From NCBI GenBank assembly GCA_943736015.1, contig OX031060.1, forward strand, positions 16,319,501-16,383,500: DNA of 64,000 nt, in the 5' to 3' direction. The DNA is from Tridacna crocea (taxonomy: Eukaryota; Mollusca; Bivalvia; Cardiida; Cardiidae). Shown here piece by piece: positions 44,766-54,768 of this stretch; positions within the stretch are counted from its first letter, which is position 1, and the number at the start of each line of letters is the position of its first letter. Both the position numbers and the translations under genes were made by a program. Below the pieces are notes generated by a model. That model worked only from the letters and a program-made list of their open reading frames with translations. It ran no database searches and was not told the DNA's origin.

Positions 44766-44990
44766 GTACTTCATTGCATCAGCTGTATGCAAGAAAACCT
44801 GTTGAAAGGTAATGCTTTCACACTTACACACAATTGTATGTTAAAAGCATTACATTCTGTAGTTCTTGGTAATTTTGGTGCCATAGCTGAGATTTACACA
44901 ACTTTAGTTAATCTTGCAGATAATAGAATGAAGACCAGACTTCATCATAGAATTCACAGTCTGATTCGAAATTGTGTTGATTCTGTATAA
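44766..44990 (+). pseudogene. Protein-like open frame, possible captured exon fragment
   Basis: An open frame from 44769 to TAA at 44988 starts right after a TTAA element. It reads MQENLLKGNAFTLTHNCMLK, then ALHSVVLGNFGAIAEIYTTL and ends RMKTRLHHRIHSLIRNCVDSV shortened here to its last part. The amphipathic pattern looks protein-like, and AG dinucleotides at 44781 and 44791 could be acceptors. No partner exon is seen, and it lies inside afadin intron 1. A terminal exon of an unrecognised gene, a captured fragment or chance are all possible. Confidence 0.2.
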
Positions 44991-45284
44991 GTTGGATAGT
45001 CCAGGAATTGTTACAGCTTTGATATCGCAATATCACAAATGTTTTCTTTTTGTGTGTGTGTATGTGCAGAAAATGTTCTTTTTCACATTGTGTAGGAGAA
45101 ACTAATTAGCTGGGCAAATCACAGTCCTTAATGTTATTGAGGTGTAGCAAAGATTGTGCCAAATTGTCAGAATATTTTTTTTTTCTATAATTTTCATGGC
45201 ATCACTGAGCATGTGGTAGCATTCCGGACTTGAAGCCAGAGGTTTAAGTACTAGTTTTATCCCCAGTTCAGCCAGTTTCCTGAA

Positions 45285-45518
45285 TTAACCCTTTACCACA
45301 TACTCCCAACTTTTAATGACCCTAAGAAAAGAGCCTTTCGAAAACATTGAAGGAAAAGGAGAAAATGCAGGTTACCAGCATTTTCTCCTTCTCCTACAAT
45401 GTTTTCTACCCATTGCAAAACAAATTTTAATGTTTAGTCATGTTTACATGTAGTTTGTCATCTCCAAATGCTTTCAATTTGGACATGTCTAAAATGTAGT
45501 CGTTTGGTAAAGGGTTAG
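45285..45518 (+). mobile_element. TTAA-hairpin element, complete
   Basis: TTAACCCTTTACC to GGTAAAGGGTTAG; hairpin centre near 45374. Confidence 0.87.
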
Positions 45519-46091
45519 GAGAGTTGATGAGTCTTAAAGTCTTTGTGAAGGGATCCTGTCCCTCTCACTGATGATCTTTGATTTGAAAGCAGCCAGTGGA
45601 TTGCCTTGGGAAGAATATTAAATTCTTGCAATTACTGTTATAAAGAAACTCCTGGAAAGCATGGATAGGTGCTTTGTTGCAGTGATGTAACTCAAAGTAT
45701 ATTGAATGTTGTTCAGTTGTTATTATCACTAGCTACATGTACTTCTAACCTGAATATGACATTGCTGTTCGCAAATGATGAAACTAACAGTTTTCAGTAT
45801 TCAGCTTTGGTACAACAGTGCCGTCAAAGTCGGTTTCAACATTTTTGATGGGAGTTAACTTATAATTTGTAGTGGACAACTGTAAGAATTTCTCATATAA
45901 ATATGGATACTTAGAATATTATTTTATCATGGTCATTTGTGTGTCAGAGGGATCTATATTTGATTGGTATTTATGCATTGTTACAAGAAACATTTTTGCA
46001 ATCTTGACGATCAGTGGCTTACTTGTAACATCAATATTTGTTACTTAAAGTTTATGTAAGATGTATCATAGGAAGGTTGAAACCTGGTAAT
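45519..46091. other. Afadin intron 1, unique sequence upstream of the candidate second start exon
   Basis: No repeat copy recognised apart from a short 45628-45700 relative of the 146-bp repeat at 14965. Would be the promoter region if the exon at 46092 is real. Confidence 0.3.
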
Positions 46092-46193
46092 ATGAATCTG
46101 TTAGAATGTTTTGGAATTGTAAAATTTTCCAAGAAAAGGAGGGGCAATCAGATTGCATCAACAGCTGGAGAAGACATAGATTTTGTACAAGAG
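46092..46193 (+). CDS. Candidate alternative first exon of afadin
   Basis: ATG at 46092 opens 34 codons, MNLLECFGIVKFSKKRRGNQ then IASTAGEDIDFVQE, ending in phase 0 at a weak donor GAG/GTTTGT. The frame is also open upstream to 46029. It would join directly to afadin exon 2 at 46703 and replace the 35-residue leader. A TTAA element starts only six bases after the donor. This is a phase and position argument; no homologue is recalled. Confidence 0.35.
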
Positions 46194-46198
46194 GTTTG

Positions 46199-46344
46199 TT
46201 AACTCTTTACCACACAATAAATTTTAGACTTGTCCAGATTGAAAGCATTTCAAGTAAACAATAAATGTGACTCAGAAATTCAAGATCTGTTTTGGGAAAG
46301 GTTGAAAACATTGTTGGAAAAGGAGAAAATGCTGGTTACCAATG
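46199..46344 (-). mobile_element. TTAA-hairpin element, 3' truncated
   Basis: Intact left TTAA six bases after the candidate donor at 46194; stops after the left stem arm. Confidence 0.75.
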
Positions 46345-46401
46345 AGGTAGTTCAGACATACTCGGAAAACTTACATCAGTGATAAATGAAAAAGTGGGTA
46401 A

Positions 46402-46631
46402 ATTATCCCATTACCAAACGACTGTATCTTAGACTGGTCCAAATTGAAAGCATTTGCAGACGACAAAATCAAAGTGACTGAAAATTTGAAATTTGTTTTG
46501 TGAATGGTAGAAAACACTGTGGGAAAAGAAGAAAATGCTGGTAACCAGCATTTTCTCCTTTTCCCACAATGTTTTCTAAAGGCTTCTTTCTTAGGGGCAT
46601 CAAAAGTAGGGATTGAGTGGTAATGGGTTAA
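46402..46631 (-). mobile_element. TTAA-hairpin element, complete
   Basis: Left TTAT, right TTAA; hairpin centre near 46543; 71 bp upstream of afadin exon 2. Confidence 0.87.
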
Positions 46632-46702
46632 ATGAGAAGCTGTTTAATAGTAATGTTACCCAAATGACAAAAATCATAATTTTGTTCACTTAAACATTTC
46701 AG

Positions 46703-46895
46703 AATTTAGAGTTCCATGGTGTTGTGAGGTTCTATTTCCAAGATGAGGATCATAATGTTGTCACAAAATGTATCCGAGTGGCAAGCTCGGCCACAACCAA
46801 GGAGGTGGTTGATGTACTGGTTGAGAAGTTTCGACCAGACATGAGAATGCTGTCCCCAAATAGATACAACTTGTTTGAAGTCCATATCAATGGGG
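46703..46895 (+). CDS. AFDN: Afadin exon 2: first half of Ras-association domain 1
   Basis: Acceptor AAACATTTCAG ends at 46702; donor GGTAAGT starts at 46896. It encodes NLEFHGVVRFYFQDEDHN, then TKCIRVASSATTKEVVDVLV and EKFRPDMRMLS, ending at VHING. This is the ubiquitin-like RA fold of afadin, which binds GTP-loaded Rap1 and Ras; the T-K-C-I-R-V-x-S-x-A-T-T strand and F-R-P-D-M-R-M-L are strongly conserved. It enters phase 0 and leaves phase 1. Human afadin has D-L-E-F-H-G-V at the same point. Confidence 0.96.
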
Positions 46896-46983
46896 GTAAG
46901 TTGCCTAAAATCCTAAATCATTTCATACATTTTATCTTGCAAAAGGGGGCTTAAATCTTTACGGCACAACAAAGTTTTGGATT

Positions 46984-47212
46984 TTAACTTTTACCCCATA
47001 GGGCAATTTCTATGGTATCTCTAATTGACTCTAATTAACAGCAAGGATGAAGCTGTTTCTTATGTGTATATGACACCTTTTGATAGCATAGAAAACATTG
47101 TGGCAAAAGGTGAAATTGGTCGTCAAGAGCATTTTCACCTTTTGCCACTATGTTTTCCAAAGGCTCCTATAAGCAATGCATACAAATGAGTATCTATGGA
47201 GTAAAGGGTTAA
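46984..47212 (-). mobile_element. TTAA-hairpin element, subfamily 2, 229 bp
   Basis: Both TTAA ends; stem centred near 47120 has a few mismatches. 89 bp downstream of afadin exon 2. Confidence 0.87.
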
Positions 47213-47254
47213 AGCAATGGCAGAGGTCAAAGAAGTCAAACTGTCTTGCTTAAA

Positions 47255-47330
47255 TGTTGAACTCTGTTTTGATAGGGCAGACAGCATTATGGGAGAAGGA
47301 GAAAACCCTGGTTACCAGATACCTGTGTGT
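47255..47330 (-). mobile_element. TTAA-hairpin stem fragment
   Basis: GATAGGGCAGACAGCATTAT then GGAGAAGGAGAAAACCCTGG. Confidence 0.4.
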
Positions 47331-47655
47331 AGCAACAGTCAATTGTTTTTGGGAATGCAGGAGGGAAAAATGGTTGCATGAAAATAAAGTTATAGCTTTA
47401 TGACCCTGTAAAAGAGTTCTTCTGTCTGAAAAGTACAAAGTTTTATGGTCTTGTGAAAGGTGATACATGTACTTAAAAGACAAAAAATACTAAATACTCA
47501 TCAGAGAATGCCTTCTATAATAATGACACCTATAACCTAAGGAGAATGGGTTCTGATTGTCCACGGACTTGAGGAGTAATACTAATTATCACAAACAGAA
47601 CTTCACTGCATAATTACCAAATTAAGGTCAGCGGAAATGAATGATTGGAATGTGA

Positions 47656-48032
47656 AACCCTTTACCAAAAGGTTGTGTGTATATTTTCTTGACTGCAGGC
47701 TTATAAAAGGCGACAAAAATATAGAATATATTTTTCATTCTTTTCCCACCATGTTACCAGTGACTTGACTAATTGCATCATTTGACTTACTCTTCCCTTT
47801 TCAGCTTCATTTTATTTGTTGCCTGCAAATGTTCTGAAGTTGGACAAAATTTTGTTATTTTGTAAAAGGACTAAGAGATAACCAACTGTATACTTGTACA
47901 TGTATTATAACATGGCTCAACTACGTGGAAGATAGGTAAAATAAAGGATCTATATTCTTAACCCATTATCAAACAACAAATTTCTAGACTGGACTAAAGT
48001 ACAAACATCTGCAGACAACAAATCAAATCTTC
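47656..48032. mobile_element. Old plus copy and a minus left fragment
   Basis: 47656-47873 starts CCCTTTACCAAAAGG and ends TTTTGTAAAAGGAC. 47959-48032 starts TTAACCCATTATC and stops at the next element. Confidence 0.5.
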
Positions 48033-48254
48033 TTAGCCCTCTCCCAAATGACAAATTTTTAGACTCTTCCAAACTGAGTTTGCAGACAACAATTTTAAAT
48101 TTGATGAGAGTGGTAGAAAGTTCTCCTAAAAGGTAGAAAGCACTATGGGAAAGGAGAAATTGCTCGTTATGAGCAATTTCTCCTTTTCCAACAGTGTTTT
48201 CAAAAGACTTGTACTGCAGACATGTAAATCAGGGCTTGTTTGGGAAAGGGTTAA
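48033..48254 (-). mobile_element. TTAA-hairpin element, subfamily 3 (CCCAAATGAC type)
   Basis: Stem GGAGAAATTGCTCG centred near 48168, long arm ACTCTTCCAAACTGAG, right arm CTGCAGACATGTAAA, end GGGAAAGGGTTAA. Confidence 0.83.
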
Positions 48255-48420
48255 TATAACGATTTCTGACTTTGACAGGGCAGAAAATATTGTGGGAAAA
48301 GGAGAAAATGCTGGTTACCAATTTTCCATGTGACCTGCATTTTCTCCTTTTCCCACAATGTTTTCTACAGGCTTTTTTCTCTGTGTCATTAAAAGTTGGG
48401 ATTGTGTGGTAAAGTGTTAA
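48251..48420 (-). mobile_element. TTAA-hairpin element, long arm mostly lost
   Basis: Starts at the shared TTAA; hairpin near 48325 has an insert ATTTTCCATGTGACCTG in the loop; end AAAGTGTTAA. Confidence 0.75.
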
Positions 48421-48617
48421 AAGATGAGGGCCATCGTTCTCCCCACCCACCAGCTACCCCAAAAACGTTTTGGGAAACAAATAGCATCGATTGCTTTCCA
48501 ATCTTTTCAATAACCACAAGATTTCGATGAGTTTTCTATTGAAGAGATTTATCAAATTTTGGACTTTTCCCAATGGGAAGCCTTATAAACTTTGCCGATG
48601 AAAAACTTCCCAGTACC

Positions 48618-48737
48618 TGGTCACCAGACGAGAATATTTTAGACTTGTTCCAACTGAAGGCTTTTGCAGATGAGATGACAAAGTTAATGTGATTCATAAA
48701 CAAAAATGTGCTGTTGAAAGAACAGAAAACAGATGGT
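48618..48737 (-). mobile_element. Host TTAA-hairpin copy, left half
   Basis: Long arm ending AACAGAAAACAGATGG, split by the next element; resumes at 48966. Confidence 0.65.
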
Positions 48738-48965
48738 TTAACCCTTTCCCAAACAATAAAGTTTGGACTCTTCCAAACCAAGAGAGTTTGCAGATGACAA
48801 TTTAAGATTTGGAGAAAATGGCACAAAGTTCTCAAAAAGGGTAGAAAACACTGTGGGAAAAGGAGAAATTGCTCGTTACGAGCAATTTCTCCTTTTCCCA
48901 CAGTGTTTTCAAAAGACTTTTACTGCAGACACGTAAAAACTAGGGCTTGTTTGCGAAAGGGATAA
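48738..48965 (-). mobile_element. TTAA-hairpin element, subfamily 3, nested
   Basis: TTAACCCTTTCCC to GAAAGGGATAA; perfect stem AAACACTGTGGGAAAAGGAG with partner, centre near 48871. Confidence 0.88.
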
Positions 48966-49072
48966 GGAGAAACTGCTAGTAGTCATCATAATTATTTTGC
49001 TTCTGCCAAAATGTTTTCAAAAACGATACTTTTCAAAGTCATGAAAGCATGGGATTGTTTAGTGAATAGTCA
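48966..49072 (-). mobile_element. Host TTAA-hairpin copy, right half
   Basis: GGAGAAACTGCTAGTAGTC to TTTAGTGAATAGTCAA; together with the left half it makes about 227 bp. Confidence 0.65.
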
Positions 49073-49309
49073 ACCACGCTGTCAAGAAGAATCCTTATGA
49101 ATGAATTATGGGACCTGTATCAAATAGATAATGTCAAAAGTAAATATTTTGCAAAATTTGTTTGTTTTGGGTATTGGAAAGTAGACATTGTTCCTTGTAT
49201 TATTGGCTAAAAAACTGCTTTCAGTAAGTATTTTTTCAACTTGAAGGCACACGTCAAGCAATAACAACTAATCCTAAGCAAGACATTCATTTCACTAGAC
49301 AATGGTTTA

Positions 49310-49475
49310 TATCCTTTACACTTTGCCATTATATAAAGAGTCCTATATTTTTGTGGCCCTGATGTAGAAAGCTTTTGGAAAAAGGGGAAAAAGTACTGAA
49401 AGTGGGGCAAAGGAAAAATTGCTGTAGACGGTCTGACCAAGATTTTCTTCTTTGCTCATAATGTTTTCCAATCTT
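49310..49475 (+). mobile_element. TTAA-hairpin element, old, 3' truncated
   Basis: ATCCTTTACACTTTG start; weak stem around 49420. Confidence 0.4.
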
Positions 49476-49550
49476 TCTAAAACAAACCCTGTTATTTTAG
49501 CAGTGTTTAAAATACTTCGTAATATTTTTAATTTTGGATAATTTTGTCTT

Positions 49551-49780
49551 TTAACTCTTTACTACATGAGAAAGTTTTAGACTGGTCCAAATTGAAAGCA
49601 TTTGCAGATGACCAAAAAAAAAGTGACTTATAAATTGAAATTTGGTGTGGGAAGGGTAGAAAATACTGTGGGAAAAGGAGAAAATGCTGGTTACCAGCAT
49701 TTACTCCTTTTCCCACAGTGTTTTCAAAAGGCTTCTTTCTCAGGGACGTGAAAAGTCGGGATTGTGTGGTAAAGAGTTAA
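49551..49780 (-). mobile_element. TTAA-hairpin element, complete
   Basis: Both TTAA ends; hairpin centre near 49694, paired CTGTGGG/CCCACAG stem. Confidence 0.9.
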
Positions 49781-49954
49781 ACGGTGGAAAACTTTGAAGC
49801 AAATCACATGACTGTATAAACCTCTTAAAGTTTGCATTTTGTCACTTTGTCCTGGAAGTATCCACTCTTTGTCTTGTTTACACTTCTTTTGCCTTCTGTC
49901 CATATTGGCATAAAAAATTTTGAAAAACTTTCTAGTCAGGGCAGTAGGAACAGG

Positions 49955-50065
49955 AGGGGCCGGGGAGGGGGGGGGGGGGGCCAGGGTGGGGGGAGGGGGG
50001 GGGGCAGGGTGGGAGGAGGGGCCGGGGGAGGGGGGGGCAGCCCACCCTCCCCCCCTTCCCAATAA
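49955..50065 (+). repeat. G-rich tract, G-quadruplex-prone
   Basis: About 100 bases of G runs (up to 14) separated by single C, A or T. A run of about 22 C follows at 50241. Apparent Gly- or Pro-rich frames here are artefacts. Confidence 0.85.
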
Positions 50066-50406
50066 TTTGGTTACCAATAAAATGACTCTGTCAGTATTTT
50101 GCTGAATATTGCTAGACAATCATCGTATATAAAGAGGATGAAATAATAGAAAATTCCAAACGATTTAAAATAGTTCTAACGGTGGCGTCAGCCATGGAAA
50201 TTTTTCTTCTACTTTTGTTATCTGATCCCCCACCTCCTCCCCCCCCCCCCCCCCCCCCCCAATCCAAAATTGCTTCCTACGGGCCTGCTAGTAAAGGATC
50301 AGTTTGCAATGAAATAAAATACAGGTAGATGACAGCTGAAAATAATTGTTGAATAGTCAGCAAGTCTACAGTTTGTCCCAGTTTACAGTAGATCATTTCC
50401 TCTTGC

Positions 50407-50566
50407 TTAACTCCATACCTGCATGACAAAATTTTTGCATTTTAATCGGAATCGAAAATGTACAGACAAAAAAGATAAATGATACTTAGGAAGGTTAAAC
50501 TTGCCTTGAAGAGGTAGAAGATGCTGATTACCATTTTCTTCTTTTCCTGATGTTTTCAAAGCTGAC
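50407..50566 (-). mobile_element. TTAA-hairpin element, old
   Basis: TTAACTCCATACCTGCATGA start; stem reduced to AGATGCTGATTACC. Confidence 0.5.
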
Positions 50567-50569
50567 TTA

Positions 50570-50798
50570 TTAACTCATTACCACACAATCCCTACTTTTG
50601 ATGCCCTGGAGAAAGAAGCCCTTAGAAAACATTATGGGAAAAGGAGAAAATGCTGGTAACCAGCATTTTCTCCTTTTCCCACAATGTTTTTTACCCTTCA
50701 CTAAACAAATTTCAAATTTTCAGTCACTTTCATTTTGTCGTCTGCAAATGCTTTCAATTTGGACCAGTCTAAAATATTGTCGTCTGGTAATGGGTTAA
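50570..50798 (+). mobile_element. TTAA-hairpin element, complete 229 bp
   Basis: Both TTAA ends; hairpin centre near 50659; right TTAA shared. Confidence 0.9.
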
Positions 50799-51016
50799 CT
50801 CATTATCACACAATCCTGACTTATAACAATCTTGAAAAAGAAGCCTTTTGAAAACATTGTAGGAAAAGGAGAAAATGCTAGTAACCAGCGTTTTCTCTTT
50901 TTCCCACAATATTTTCTACTCTTTGTAAAACAAATTTAATTTTCCAGTCACATTTATTATGTCGCCTGCAAAATTGTGTCAATTGGACAAGTCTAAAATT
51001 TTGCAGTTTGGTTAAT
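50795..51016 (+). mobile_element. TTAA-hairpin element, head-to-tail
   Basis: Hairpin centre near 50885; right end GTTTGGTTAATAA. Confidence 0.85.
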
Positions 51017-51027
51017 AAATGCATCTT

Positions 51028-51240
51028 GCAAGGTTGTTAAAAAAATACTTTGTAAGGTAAAGGAAAAGAGGGAAAAATGCAAGGTTGTTAAAAAGATACT
51101 GTGTAAGGTAAGGGAAAAGAGTGAAAAATGCAAGGTTGTGGAGGGGGGTACTATGTAAGGTCAAGGGAAAAGAGGGAAAAATGCAAGGTTGTTAAAAAAA
51201 TACTATGTAAGGTAAGGGAAAAGAGGGGAAAATGTAATTT
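51028..51240 (+). repeat. Tandem repeat, ~51-bp unit, four copies
   Basis: GCAAGGTTGT at 51028, 51079, 51130 and 51183; each unit ends in AAAAGAGGGAAAAAT. Confidence 0.88.
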
Positions 51241-51495
51241 TTTGTTACAAAAAAAAGATTTCTATGGATATCATGTTCCTTCAGTGTAACTTGGGTTTCA
51301 GATAGTACAAATTATTATGTACCATATTGTGTATGGTTACTCTACCATCCACTCAGACATTCAACCATTATCTTCATGGTGTCTCTTTAACTTTTTCACA
51401 ACTGAAGGATAGTTGCATTCTCTCGAGAGCTTAAATTTAACATTTCAGCTGCAAGATCAGTAGACAGTATGGTCTTAATGTAGAATAAAGTTGTT

Positions 51496-51560
51496 GACAG
51501 TGTAGATCAGAGATCAGACATTACTTTCTGTGCAGTTTGATCTTTATATCTACACTGTCC
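51496..51560. repeat. GATCAGACTGC foldback
   Basis: ACAGTGTAGATCAGAGATCA pairs with TTTGATC and ATCTACACTGT. Confidence 0.72.
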
Positions 51561-52129
51561 ATAAAATGGTAAGAGCTAAGGGTGCTAGATTTTTTGTAGG
51601 AGTATCTCTTTTGGCAAGACATTTCAAAGCCTTATAGCATGGTTCTGCTAAAACACCATTATCTCCCACTAGATGGCATTCTACAAATTCTCATCCAATC
51701 CGGACACTCTGGGTAAAGAAACTTCTACATGACAACCGTTACTTTGAATTTGAAACCAAAATAAAAGTTTACTCAATAAAACGCTACCTGGTGTGATTCA
51801 TTCAGCTAAAGTCAGCAGTTTAGAGAAATCTGGAGCTAAAACAGGCCTGATTTCTTCTCAAGCGTATTGATGAAAGCCACTTTTTACATTACCAGTTACT
51901 ATTTACTATTTAGAGCGTATTACTACATTTCCCCAAATACTGGGTGGTGATGCGTCTGCAGAGCAGACAGGTCAAATCTTCGAAGTGACATGTACAGACA
52001 ACGGCTGAAAATCATAATACCTAAGCTGTCGCCATGATAAATCTGAAATAGTTTTGAAATTTATAAAACAGCAAACTATACACAAATGAATCCCAGAAAA
52101 TGTCTGGATTGTTTAGCGTTCAGCGGCTT
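51561..52129. other. Afadin intron 2, no repeat or exon recognised
   Basis: Single-copy-looking sequence. Confidence 0.3.
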
Positions 52130-53080
52130 TACCACACAATCCCCAGTGTTCAAGCCTGCCTAGGTGGCTCAGTGGTGAGCGAAGGCCAGCAGACTTATAT
52201 CATGGCCCGTCGTGCGTGGGTGCATTAACTTTCGTTTCAAACATCTTCTCTGAAACTACCCATCCAAATTTGATGACACTTCACAGAAATGATCCTACCC
52301 TGGTCCTCTTCAGAATTTCTCGAAAGAATTTGATTCCTTCAAAAACTGGTTGCCTTGGCAACAAAACTAAAAAGAAATAACATTTTTAAAAATCTTCTTC
52401 TCTGAAACCACAAGGCCCAGGGCTACTGAATTTAGCATGTAGCTTTATCAAATGGACCTCTAACAAGTTTCTTCATATTATAGGCCTGGGGTCAAAATTG
52501 GCTCCATTCAAGGGATCAAAAGTTTAACATGGGCTTCAAAATATAGTCACTTCAATTTAAACATTAATCAGGGGAAATAACTCTTTTTATACCGGATAAA
52601 GTTTGTTACTATTTACCTCCCTTGATTATCAAACGGCCGCCATACATGATTGGTGCTAGATTTTAAGCTTTTTGATACAAAATATACTGTTTTCAGGGAG
52701 AATGATTTATTTTGATGCTAATAGTTATGCTCACATGAGTGGAATATTCAATTCAGAGTAAGGTTTCTATCATTCAGTTTTTTTTTTTTCCAAGAACTTT
52801 ACCTTTCATGCCATTGAATTAACCTGTTTGTATTGCTTGACAGTGTTCATTGTTTTCAAAGGCCCACTTTTTTAGGATCGTAAACACTTCAATTTGTGCG
52901 GTAAAGGATTAAAAAGCCAGTGGAGTGATACAGGGCCATCATGGCCCTCTTGTTACTCTTCTGAAGCCAAGTTTCAATTTTTGAGTCACATTTGTCATTT
53001 GCTAATGCTGTCAGTGTGTACGGGTCTGAAATATTGTCATTTGATAAAGATTTAATTTTGTTGTGTGGTAAAGAGTTAAA
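52130..53080 (+). mobile_element. AGCTC-type element (to 52954) flanked by TTAA-element pieces
   Basis: GCTTTACCACACAATCCCC (52130) and a right arm at 52955-53080 flank the element. Inside are CCATCTTCTC-type array units in decayed form, a minus TTAA right end (52850-52912), and the 3' hairpin GGGCCATCATGGCCC with CTCTTGTT. The 5' hairpin is not clear. A 53157-53190 piece matches the GATCAGACTGC family. Confidence 0.6.
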
Positions 53081-53413
53081 GGCTGAAAATACATTTTACT
53101 TTACAAGACCACGAGACATTTCAGTCATATGTTAGATAATATTATACCAGTGGTCCGTGCAGATCACAGATCAGACTGCACCATTTGTGAAGTTTTGAGA
53201 CACTTTTTTTTAGTCTTCATGTTTGACCCATCCCGAGTCCGTAATTTTGTTGTTTTGTTAGTGTTAAGCTATTTAGGTATTCAACTGAGGAGAAAAAAAC
53301 AAATATTTGACATATTTTTCATACCAGCATTTACCTTTTCAACCAAGGTGAAAAATTTATGAATGATTGCTCAAGTTTGTAAATAGAAATTGTACTTGTG
53401 TATGTGGTTTTGT

Positions 53414-53513
53414 TTAACTCTTTACCAAATGACAAAATTTTACACTGGCCCTAATTGAGAGAATTTGCAGACGACAGAGTAAATGTGACTAAAAAAATTG
53501 CAATTTGTTTTAA
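53414..53513 (-). mobile_element. Host TTAA-hairpin copy, left half
   Basis: TTAACTCTTTACCAAATGAC long arm, interrupted at TTGTTTTAA. Confidence 0.85.
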
Positions 53514-53739
53514 CTCTTTACCACACAATCCCGACTTTTAACGACCCTGAGAAAAAAGCCTTTTGAAAACATTGTGGGAAAAGGAGAAAGTGCTGGTAAC
53601 CAGCATTTTCTCCTTTTCCCACAATGTTTACTACTCTTCCCAAACCAAATTTCAATTTTTCAGTCACATTTATTTTTGTCGTCTGCAAATGCTTTCAATT
53701 TGGACTGGTCTAAAATTTTCCCGTGTGGTAAAGAGTTAA
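53510..53739 (+). mobile_element. TTAA-hairpin element nested in another, with TTAA duplication
   Basis: Complete 230-bp copy, hairpin centre near 53597, TTAA on both sides. Confidence 0.92.
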
Positions 53740-53864
53740 GGAAGGGAAGGAAACATTCTGGGAAAAGGAAAATGGTTATCAGCATTTTGCCCATTTCCCA
53801 CAGTGTTTTTAAAAGGCTTCTATTTCAGGGTTGTTAAAATTCGGGATTTTGTGGTAAAGAGTAA
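53740..53864 (-). mobile_element. Host TTAA-hairpin copy, right half
   Basis: GGAAGGGAAGGAAACATTC continues the host; terminus GTGGTAAAGAGTAA. Confidence 0.85.
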
Positions 53865-53872
53865 CAGTGAAC

Positions 53873-53998
53873 TCCTTTTCCCACAATGTTTTCTACTCTT
53901 CCCAAGACAAATTTCAATTTTTTAGCTATACTTAGGTTGTCGTCTACAAATTCTTTCAATTTCTGGTCTACAATTTTGTTGTTTGATAAAGGGTTAAC
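53873..53998 (+). mobile_element. TTAA-hairpin right half
   Basis: Right stem arm and long arm only, end TAAAGGGTTAA. Confidence 0.72.
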
Positions 53999-54062
53999 CT
54001 GTAAAATATAAGTTAACTGCCAATATAATAGAGCAAAATTAATAGAAATGGCAAAGAACAGA

Positions 54063-54268
54063 TTAACTCTTTACCACACGACAAAATTTTAGACTGGTTC
54101 AAAGTGAGAGGTGACTGAAAAATTGAAATTTGTTCTAGAAAGGGTAGAAAACACTGTGGGAAAAGGAGAAAATGCTGGTTACCAGCATTTTCTCCTTTTC
54201 CCACAGTGTTTTCAAAAGGCTTCTTTCTCAGGGGTGTCAAAAGTAGGGATTGTGTGGTAATGGGTTAA
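54063..54268 (-). mobile_element. TTAA-hairpin element, long arm shortened by ~25 bp
   Basis: Both TTAA ends; perfect hairpin centred near 54182 with paired CACTG/CAGTG. Confidence 0.9.
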
Positions 54269-54430
54269 GGTTTTACAGGTATAATATAAAATTAAACTAT
54301 CCATAACCTATACTATTTATAAGTGGTCACTGGTGATTGAGTTTGTTTATATTAAATAAATGAATGAAGAACTATACTTTCATGGCCCTCTAGGTAAATT
54401 TTGCTGATCCTCCGGTTTAGTTTTTAAATG

Positions 54431-54768
54431 TTATCCCTTTACCAATCAATCCTGTGTTTTAATGACCCAAAGAAGGATTATTTTGAAAAAACATTGTGGG
54501 AAAAAGAGCAAGTGCAGGTTGTCAGCATTTTATCCTTTTCCTGATGTTTTTCATATTTAACCTATTACCACACAAACCCTACTTTTGACGCCCCTGAGAA
54601 AGAAGCCTTTAGAAAACATTGTGGGAAAAGGAGAAAATGCTGGTAACCAGCATTTTCTCCTTTTCCCACAATGTTTTCTACCCTTCACAAAACAAATCTC
54701 AAATTTTCAGACACTTTTATTTTGTCATCTGCAAATGCTTTCCATATTGTTGTTTGGTGATGAGTTAA
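54431..54768 (+). mobile_element. Truncated copy followed by a complete TTAA-hairpin element
   Basis: 54431-54557 lacks the long arm. 54557-54768 has both TTAA ends, perfect hairpin centred near 54646 and a ~17-bp deletion in the long arm. Confidence 0.83.

Noticed and set aside
49724-50119. Proline- or glycine-rich frames on either strand
   Set aside because: Translation of homopolymer G/C runs plus a TTAA-element end.
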